From: Flectobacillus sp.
GTDB lineage: Bacteria > Bacteroidota > Bacteroidia > Cytophagales > Spirosomataceae
Direction: 5' to 3'
Assembly: GCA_029865665.1 (NCBI GenBank)
Contig: JARXAV010000346.1
Coordinates: 1 to 6,280, forward strand
Length of the DNA stretch: 6,280 nt
The notes beneath the pieces are model-generated. The model ran no database searches. It was not told the origin of the DNA and was given only the letters and a program-made list of their open reading frames with translations. A program made the translations under genes and the position numbers. Positions 1 through 4,800 of this stretch are shown here, one piece after another. Within the stretch, counting starts at the first letter, position 1, and every line of letters starts with the position of its first letter.

Positions 1-1
1 G

Positions 2-469
2 TATTTAGAGTTATGTCGATTTGAGCTTCAGAAGCTAGATAAAGTAGCTGATATTCGTCTAAATCTTATTGGAGATAATATGCTCAAATACCTCTTTAAA
101 ATCAATCAGTTCACCGATGAAAATGGCTTAAATGAAGAAGGTGAAAAGTTCAAAGTAAAGTTTAATGCCTTGTTAACCGAGTATGCCAACTACATTCAGC
201 CCGATATAGCCATGCAAGAAAGTGACATCAAAAACCGATACGAAAATGGCAGCATTATTTATGCTTCTAAAAAGGTACTGACCAATTTCGATAGTCCCGT
301 ATGTCAAAATCTAAGAGTACACTACAATCAGTTTGAGTTATTGCTTTACAACGAACTAAACGACCCACGATTTAACACAAAGCTAGGATTAGCTTTAGCT
401 CCAGAGGAAGAAATAGCTGATGAGTCGGGTTTGATTGTGACGATGGGTTATCGGGAGGAGATGTGGTGA
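2..469 (+). CDS. C-terminal part of an unrecognised protein (5' end outside the window)
   Basis: I do not recognise this protein. The frame ends at TGA 467-469 and stays open leftward past the ATG at 80 to the window edge, adding 26 plausible codons (YLELCRFELQKLDKV...). The gene therefore most likely starts upstream, and at least 155 residues of its C-terminus are visible. A GGAGA sits 4 bases before the ATG at 80, but Bacteroidota rarely depend on such sites, so I do not take that ATG as the start. The visible part is charged, soluble and predicted mostly helical, with no membrane segment, signal peptide, cysteine cluster or catalytic motif that I know. It ends in an acidic stretch (APEEEIADESG) and a short tail (MGYREEMW). 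It converges with the SLOG gene across a 105-bp gap containing inverted repeats, so it belongs to a different transcription unit. I am confident that it is coding and have no basis for a function. Confidence 0.75.
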   Translation, partial: YLELCRFELQKLDKVADIRLNLIGDNMLKYLFKINQFTDENGLNEEGEKFKVKFNALLTEYANYIQPDIAMQESDIKNRYENGSIIYASKKVLTNFDSPVCQNLRVHYNQFELLLYNELNDPRFNTKLGLALAPEEEIADESGLIVTMGYREEMW

Positions 470-484
470 GTTAAAGATTGGAAA

Positions 485-530
485 GAATAGACCTACTCTA
501 CTTGAAAAGCGTTGTTGAGTAGGTCTATTC
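485..530. terminator. Perfect 14-bp inverted repeat, probable bidirectional terminator
   Basis: GAATAGACCTACTC (485-498) is exactly complementary to GAGTAGGTCTATTC (517-530). Two more pairs can form inside after one T-T mismatch, leaving a loop of about 12 nt. It starts 15 bp after the stop of the left-edge gene and lies downstream of the convergent SLOG gene. No clean U-tract follows on the + strand. On the - strand the stem is followed by a T-rich stretch (TTTCCAATCTTTAA), so it may work better for the SLOG transcript. The role is inferred from position and structure. Confidence 0.6.
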
Positions 531-545
531 AATGTTAGGAGCTAA

Positions 546-578
546 ATAGAAAAATTTGAATAGCCTCAATTTTTCTAT
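546..578. terminator. Second AT-rich inverted repeat overlapping the SLOG stop codon
   Basis: ATAGAAAAATT (546-556) pairs exactly with AATTTTTCTAT (568-578) around an 11-nt loop. Its A-rich and T-rich arms have the shape of a symmetrical terminator, with a T-run in the 3' arm on either strand. The right arm overlaps the last bases and stop codon (577-575) of the - strand gene. The stem has little GC, so it would be weak alone. It may assist the stronger hairpin at 485-530. Confidence 0.35.
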
Positions 579-1066
579 CGAATGGCCTTAATAATCACAA
601 CCTCTTTTCCTGATTCTTTTGCATACTCAACGACATCACCTGTGCCACCTTTTCCTTGAGCAGATTTACCATCCCAGACAGCGACCAGTATGTCGCATTC
701 ATCAACTAAATATTTCCCTACGGCTAAGTATGCTTCGTTTCTGGTATCTTGACTATCATCAGTCAAGTGTGTCAGTTCTTCATATTCATTATTATGTTGA
801 TTTAGTAAATGATGTAATACGCTTAGCTCAGAAGCGGAGAAATCAAGTTCGTACTCACTTAGTTCAAAAGGTAAAATGTATCTCACAGGAATATCTAGTT
901 TTAGAGCTTCTTCTGCAAAAACAGTATCTGTTCCTGCTGCTAAGGCAGAAATGGCTAATACATTTTTATAGGTAGTTTTATAACCAAGTAAGCAATGGGA
1001 AATATTTTCCTGTACCTCACGCTCATTTAATAGTTTACGATGTCCAGTAATGGCAATTTTTTGCAT
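575..1066 (-). CDS. Small single-domain SLOG-superfamily (Rossmann-like nucleotide-binding) protein
   Basis: This 163-residue cytoplasmic protein spans one SLOG-type Rossmann-like domain, the fold shared with DprA, LOG phosphoribohydrolases and the ligand-binding domain of ThsA. Visible motifs are ITGHR after the first strand (6-10), SALAAGTD (40-47), LPF..YE.DF (65-76), a strand ending DILVAVWDG (125-133) and a glycine-rich GKGGTGDVVEYAK loop (138-150). The last is the phosphate- or nucleotide-binding segment typical of the superfamily. Such domains bind or hydrolyse nucleotides or NAD-derived molecules; I cannot tell whether this one is an enzyme or a receptor. The start is well fixed: an in-frame TAA lies two codons upstream of ATG 1066. 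There is no signal peptide or membrane segment. It is divergent from the hydrolase-TPR-S gene across 394 bp. This is more likely a signalling or defence SLOG protein than a LOG enzyme, because I do not see the LOG PGGxGTxxE motif; GGT here is followed by GDVVE. Confidence 0.82.
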   Translation of the reverse strand: MQKIAITGHRKLLNEREVQENISHCLLGYKTTYKNVLAISALAAGTDTVFAEEALKLDIPVRYILPFELSEYELDFSASELSVLHHLLNQHNNEYEELTHLTDDSQDTRNEAYLAVGKYLVDECDILVAVWDGKSAQGKGGTGDVVEYAKESGKEVVIIKAIR

Positions 1067-1252
1067 AAGTTATGTTCGTTTAAGTCTTTTAAAAATGATG
1101 ATATGCTAGACCGTCTAAAATTTAGTTAGTAACGTTGAATTAATTCTAAAGTACTATAATTTCGGAAAAGCTCTGCAATTATGAAATATAGTTGTTCAAA
1201 AATAGTAGAAAAACCTATCGAACGGTGATTGGAAAGTTTATTTGTATTTATA

Positions 1253-1289
1253 TATTTGAGTTAGTTATTGAAGCTAACTGACTCAAATA
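1253..1289. repeat. 15-bp-stem hairpin in the divergent spacer
   Basis: Bases 1253-1267 pair with 1275-1289 around a 7-nt loop (TTGAAGC), with a single G-T wobble (1262 with 1280). This is one of the strongest inverted repeats in the window. Neither strand shows a T-tract after the stem, and no intact gene ends just before it. It could be the leftover terminator of a lost gene, an operator, or part of a rearrangement junction. The beta-barrel-like coding remnant begins directly after its right arm. Confidence 0.5.
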
Positions 1290-1290
1290 C

Positions 1291-1413
1291 AGACTCGCTG
1301 AAAATATTAGTTTAACATTTGGCAAGAACTTTGGTACAACTAATAATCTAGTAGCACTATTAGGTATTAGTTGGGGTTTAAGCTTTGATACTGAAAAAGC
1401 TAAAATCGAATAA
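1291..1413 (+). pseudogene. Probable C-terminal remnant of an outer-membrane beta-barrel protein
   Basis: In frame 1 about 40 codons read like real protein and end at TAA 1411-1413: RLAENISLTFGKNFG, then LVALLGISWGLSF and a charged tail DTEKAKIE. Alternating hydrophobic and polar residues, glycines and terminal aromatics suggest two final strands of an outer-membrane beta-barrel protein. No ATG occurs in this frame between the preceding in-frame TGA (1279-1281) and the stop, so it cannot be an intact gene. Most likely it is the tail of a gene whose body was deleted. The fragment is short, so a chance open frame cannot be excluded. Confidence 0.38.
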
Positions 1414-1446
1414 GATTTACCTATATTTAACCTAGCACTTAAACAC

Positions 1447-1456
1447 TAACTAGTTA
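1447..1456. promoter_or_regulatory. Perfect 10-bp palindrome just before the hydrolase start codon
   Basis: TAACTAGTTA is its own reverse complement and ends 4 bases before ATG 1461, over the ribosome-entry region. It could be an operator half-site pair or a small hairpin affecting initiation. A 10-bp AT-rich palindrome can easily arise by chance here, so the regulatory role is speculative. Confidence 0.15.
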
Positions 1457-1460
1457 CAAA

Positions 1461-2957
1461 ATGGCCTTAATAAGTATCATCTCTGGATTTTTGTTTGACA
1501 TAGCAAAAGATAAGTTATTTAGCTATGGAAAAGATATGGTAATTGATTTTTTTGATTCAGATAAGAAGAACGATTCTAAATCTGAAGCTAAAAAAATTGG
1601 AGAATTGGTGTGCTATCGGAAAGTTCAAGGATATAATAATGTTCTATTATTAATACACGGCTTCAATGGTAGTGCTTCTGAAACTTTTGGTAGTACCCCT
1701 GATTTACTCATGAGTAATCCAGTATTTGATGGTTGGGATATTTATAGTATTGGATATAGTTCAGATATGCTTCCGAATATAGGAAAGGATATCTGGTCTG
1801 TCAATCCCGATATTACTAAAATATCTCAATACTTGAGTACAATCTTTTGTAATCAGTTTTCTGACTACCATAGAGTTGCATTTGTCGCACATAGTATGGG
1901 TGGATTAGCAGTACAAAGACTCATCTTAGATTTACCTAAAAATGAGTTAAATCGTATTTCTCACGTATTACTATTTGGTACTCCAAGTGCGGGCTTATCT
2001 AAGGCTTATTGGTTTAGTAAATGGAATAATCAAATTCAAGATCTAAGTACTAAAAGTGATTTTATTCGTAAACTTCGTAAAGATTGGAATGCTGAATTTC
2101 CACAAAGTATTCCCTTTACTTTTAACACAATTGCAGGGACTACCGACGAGTTTGTTCCAGTAGAATCTTCTCTCGAACCTTTTGATGAAAAGTATCGCTT
2201 AGTTGTTGAAGGTAATCATATCACGATGATCAAACCAGTTGATATTGATGATGTGGCAAATCCTAGTTTTCAGTTAATTCGACAGACACTTACGGGTAAT
2301 AAGTATCTTCAGGGTAATTCAGTGGATGTCAATATCCTTTTGGGAGAATATCATAGTATTATTAAAAAAGACTTGCCCCAAGTGAATGAATTGTCGTATA
2401 AAAGTGTAGCCAATTTAGTATTTGCCTTGGAAGCTACAGGTAAGGGAAAAGAAGCGATTGAAATTCTAGAAAAGCATCCTGCTGTAAAGGGAAAATCGGA
2501 TATGCTTGGGATTATTGGAGGGCGTTACAAACGTAAATACTTACTTGAAGGTTTACAGCGTGATTTAGACCAAGCGTTTTACTACTATAAAGAGGGATTA
2601 AAATTATCAGAGGAAAATCCTAAGCAACAATTCTATCACGCAATTAATCTAGCCTTTTTGGAAAAAGTAGGACAGGATAATGAAGTTGAGATGAAAAAAT
2701 ATGCCCAATTGGCATTAGATAATTGTATTTCAGAAAATAAAGATGTTTGGGAGTTGGCCACAGTAGCAGAAGCAAATCTTTATTTGGGTAATCTAGCAAC
2801 TGCTAAAGAGTTTTATGTACAGGCATACCAACTTGCAGGACGAGATGTACGAGTTAAGCAAAGTATTTACAGTAATGCCTATTACGGCTATCAATCAGTT
2901 GTTGCTAGTAGTACCAAAGACGCTGACTTTTTTGATATTTTTGAAGGAGTGAATTGA
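1461..2957 (+). CDS. Alpha/beta hydrolase fused to a C-terminal TPR-S (TRAFs-binding-like) domain
   Basis: This 498-residue protein is predicted to be cytoplasmic or membrane-peripheral. Residues 1-31 form a hydrophobic or amphipathic lead without a clear signal cleavage site. Residues 50-275 are a serine alpha/beta hydrolase of the PGAP1/DUF676 lipase-like type: LLLIHGFNG (62-70, oxyanion HG), AHSMGG (143-148, nucleophile Ser145), FGTPSAGL (172-179), TTDEFVP (227-233, likely acid Asp229) and EGNHITM (250-256, His253). The catalytic triad therefore looks complete. Residues about 305-480 resemble the TPR-S/TRAFs-binding domain of ASK kinases and bacterial conflict proteins: GGRYKRKYL (353-361), a YYYKEGL helix, a YHAINLAFL helix (392-400) and DVWELATVAEANLYLGN (428-444). 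Known TPR-S domains are predicted sensors or adaptors that control a fused catalytic domain; here the natural inference is a regulated lipase or esterase. The start follows an in-frame TAA at 1440-1442. Substrate unknown. The 150 bp to the next gene includes a hairpin, so co-transcription is uncertain. Confidence 0.85.
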   Translation: MALISIISGFLFDIAKDKLFSYGKDMVIDFFDSDKKNDSKSEAKKIGELVCYRKVQGYNNVLLLIHGFNGSASETFGSTPDLLMSNPVFDGWDIYSIGYSSDMLPNIGKDIWSVNPDITKISQYLSTIFCNQFSDYHRVAFVAHSMGGLAVQRLILDLPKNELNRISHVLLFGTPSAGLSKAYWFSKWNNQIQDLSTKSDFIRKLRKDWNAEFPQSIPFTFNTIAGTTDEFVPVESSLEPFDEKYRLVVEGNHITMIKPVDIDDVANPSFQLIRQTLTGNKYLQGNSVDVNILLGEYHSIIKKDLPQVNELSYKSVANLVFALEATGKGKEAIEILEKHPAVKGKSDMLGIIGGRYKRKYLLEGLQRDLDQAFYYYKEGLKLSEENPKQQFYHAINLAFLEKVGQDNEVEMKKYAQLALDNCISENKDVWELATVAEANLYLGNLATAKEFYVQAYQLAGRDVRVKQSIYSNAYYGYQSVVASSTKDADFFDIFEGVN

Positions 2958-3020
2958 GGCTCAAATATAACTCTTGCAGAGGGAATAGGTCAAATTGTAG
3001 GTGTGCTTTTTAGTATATGA
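2958..3020 (+). other. In-frame, protein-like segment after the hydrolase stop codon
   Basis: Directly after TGA 2955-2957 the same frame stays open for 20 codons to a second TGA (3018-3020). It reads GSNITLAEGIGQIVGVLFSI, a plausible hydrophobic C-terminal tail. This could be the original end of the protein cut off by a recent nonsense change, a readthrough extension, or a chance open frame. The length alone is not significant. Confidence 0.2.
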
Positions 3021-3029
3021 AGGTAGATT

Positions 3030-3056
3030 CGGAGAACGCTTCTTGAAGCGTCTCCG
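3030..3056. terminator. GC-rich bulged hairpin, terminator-like or small dispersed repeat
   Basis: CGGAGA (3030-3035) pairs with TCTCCG (3051-3056) and CGCTTC (3037-3042) with GAAGCG (3045-3050). A3036 is bulged and the apex is very tight (TT). The stem is clearly richer in GC than its surroundings. It lies between the hydrolase and membrane-protein genes with no T-tract after it, so it may be an attenuating terminator, an mRNA-stabilising stem, or one copy of a dispersed palindromic repeat. Confidence 0.4.
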
Positions 3057-3107
3057 CTAAGCTATTTAATAGTCACTTATCTCATAACATAATAAACAAG
3101 CCAGTTT

Positions 3108-4727
3108 ATGAATGGAATGCTCATGTCCGCCTACTTACTCTCTGTTATCTTAACAATAGCTACATCGTTTGCTATTGTTTGTCTGTATAAAGAGAAACTA
3201 AAGTCGATGATGAACACTGGAGAGGATGAAACTGAAATTTTCGAGAGTATAGGAAAAACAAAAAAACAATCCTTTGAATTGTGTTTGATAAATCCTAAAG
3301 AGACGACATACGAAAAGTTTGGTGAAAAACACAAACAAATATCCTTCCTAATTTACCTATTTAGTTATCTCGTATTTGTATGTACATACTCGGTCTTTAG
3401 CTTGAAATTCAATAATAATGCACTCTCTTTATATAGAATATTATTTAATTTGTTAGTACTATCTCCTCCCTTTTTTTTGCTATATACTCTTTTTTATACA
3501 CGTAAGGGGGCTAATATATTTAATATTATAGGGAGGCTACTCGCTATTAATTTTTTAATTTTAGCACTTTGGCAACAGCTATTTTCCATATCAAGCAATA
3601 CTGGTATTTTAGATACTATCTTCTTGTTTATATCTTTTAATCTACTACCAATCTGTTCTATATTACTTTTTAACATTAGAAAAATCAGGGGAGTAAGTTT
3701 GACGATAGCAGTCTTATTCTTCTCATTTTTTCTTTTGATTGGTCTTGTAGCAGAAATTTTAATTTCGGATGATAAACTTTTTCGTTTTTTGTTCTTTACG
3801 CTTACTAAGATTCCAATTTTGAATATATTTCCTAAAGTATCATTTATAGCATTTGTCCTAGTTATTGCTGGAGGAATTGCCTTTTGTTTAATAAACTTAC
3901 TCAAATACTTCTACCAAAAAGGAATCTTCTCTGTATTACAGTTGCAGATAGATAGTTACATACTTATTTATTCAATGTATGTCTCAAGTATAGAAGCTTC
4001 AATAGGAAATAAAGCTTATTTGTTACTTCTTGTTAGCTTTCTCATATATAAGGCTACTCAAATAGCATTGTTTAAATATATAGATAAAAAAAGTTTAATT
4101 GGAAGGAAAATGTTATTTCTAAGGGTCTTTGATCTCAATCTCAAAGGCGAAATGTTCTTTAATTCCTTAGAAAAATATTGGAGATTTATAGGGCCTGTTC
4201 AGTTGATTTCTGGCCCTGACCTTATTTACTCAACGGTTGAGCCTCATGAAGTCGTAGCTTATTTGGGAGGAAGTTTACAGCATCAATTTTGTAAAAACGA
4301 AACTCAAGTAGTCCAAAATATAGCTCAAATAAAAAGCAGTCATAATTTTGATTTGAGTTATCAGACAAATGAACTTTATTGCGACAAAGGCAACTGGAAG
4401 CTCGTACTTCAAAAATTAGTTTTGTTGAATGATGTAATAATAATGGATTTGCGTTCATTTAATGATTCAAACAAAGGGTGTATTTATGAGATTACTCAGC
4501 TATGTACCATTGCTAATTTCCAAGATGTATTTTTTATCGTTGATGATACTACAGATATGGAGCTATTTTCTAATACGATAACGAGTACAATGAATAAGCT
4601 AGACAAAACTTCTCCAAATAATTCAAATGATACTTGTAAGATACATTACTACAACTTAAATATAGTCGATACTCACTCTATAGAGGAGTTAATGGATGTA
4701 ATTGAGACAAAACTACGTTATTCGTAA
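3108..4727 (+). CDS. Polytopic membrane protein with a C-terminal cytoplasmic alpha/beta (Rossmann-like) domain
   Basis: This 539-residue protein has no family name that I recognise. By eye there are about eight hydrophobic segments: residues 6-27, 78-98, 107-130, 138-160, 168-188, 197-218, 240-265 and 303-322, plus a weaker one near 282-295. A charged loop (28-75) follows the first. Residues 333-539 are soluble: MLFLRVFD (335-342), YWRFIGPVQLISGPDL (357-372), EPHEVVAYLGG (378-388), DVIIMDLRSF (442-451), GCIYEI (457-462) and DVFFIVDDTTD (473-483). Alternating hydrophobic strands and helices, with Asp, Arg and Glu at strand ends, suggest a TIR- or SLOG-like Rossmannoid. The pattern recalls bacterial membrane proteins with an LRSF...IGP...W...EL signature, but that is my analogy. 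It could be a membrane sensor or effector. The start at 3108 is chosen as the longest; in-frame ATGs at 3117 and 3123 are equally possible. It lies 150 bp after the hydrolase gene and 73 bp before the TPR gene, all on the + strand. Confidence 0.8.
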   Translation: MNGMLMSAYLLSVILTIATSFAIVCLYKEKLKSMMNTGEDETEIFESIGKTKKQSFELCLINPKETTYEKFGEKHKQISFLIYLFSYLVFVCTYSVFSLKFNNNALSLYRILFNLLVLSPPFFLLYTLFYTRKGANIFNIIGRLLAINFLILALWQQLFSISSNTGILDTIFLFISFNLLPICSILLFNIRKIRGVSLTIAVLFFSFFLLIGLVAEILISDDKLFRFLFFTLTKIPILNIFPKVSFIAFVLVIAGGIAFCLINLLKYFYQKGIFSVLQLQIDSYILIYSMYVSSIEASIGNKAYLLLLVSFLIYKATQIALFKYIDKKSLIGRKMLFLRVFDLNLKGEMFFNSLEKYWRFIGPVQLISGPDLIYSTVEPHEVVAYLGGSLQHQFCKNETQVVQNIAQIKSSHNFDLSYQTNELYCDKGNWKLVLQKLVLLNDVIIMDLRSFNDSNKGCIYEITQLCTIANFQDVFFIVDDTTDMELFSNTITSTMNKLDKTSPNNSNDTCKIHYYNLNIVDTHSIEELMDVIETKLRYS

Positions 4728-4800
4728 TGGTGATTAGTTTGAATTTGGTAGAACGATATTTTAAAACATAAACAATTAACATCTTGATTAACACATAAGT

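Larger units (their letters stand above)
1067..1460. other. 394-bp spacer between divergent SLOG and hydrolase genes
   Basis: This AT-rich spacer must hold the promoters of both flanking genes. I find no pair matching the Bacteroidota -33 TTTG and -7 TAnnTTTG consensus at proper spacing. The closest is a TATATTTA-like box near 1423 ahead of the hydrolase, without a well-placed partner. The spacer also contains a 15-bp-stem hairpin (1253-1289), a probable dead C-terminal gene fragment (1291-1413) and a palindrome beside the hydrolase start (1447-1456). The stretch 1067-1250 shows nothing I can name. A 15-codon ATG frame at 1181-1228 is too short to call. Confidence 0.6.

Noticed and set aside
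80..469. A 129-codon gene starting at ATG 80 with GGAGA just upstream
   Set aside because: The frame is open with plausible protein sequence to the window edge, so the ATG is more likely internal. The feature was annotated as a 5'-truncated gene instead.
619..975. A 118-codon + strand open frame
   Set aside because: It lies entirely antisense to the SLOG gene, and its His/Leu/Gln-rich translation has no recognisable motif, whereas the - strand frame carries clear SLOG motifs.
1181..1228. A 15-codon ATG frame in the divergent spacer
   Set aside because: It is too short, without a ribosome-binding signal or recognisable sequence.
3131..3904. Two - strand open frames (3131-3334 and 3494-3904)
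   Set aside because: They are antisense to the membrane protein. Their Lys/Ile/Asn-rich translations reflect the complement of hydrophobic codons.
4222..4458. A 78-codon - strand open frame
   Set aside because: It is antisense to the cytoplasmic domain of the membrane protein and has no independent coding signal.
4738..4764. TTTG followed by TATTTTAA as a Bacteroidota promoter for the TPR gene
   Set aside because: The spacing (about 15 bp) is shorter than usual and the -7 box lacks the terminal TTTG, so it is mentioned only as weak.
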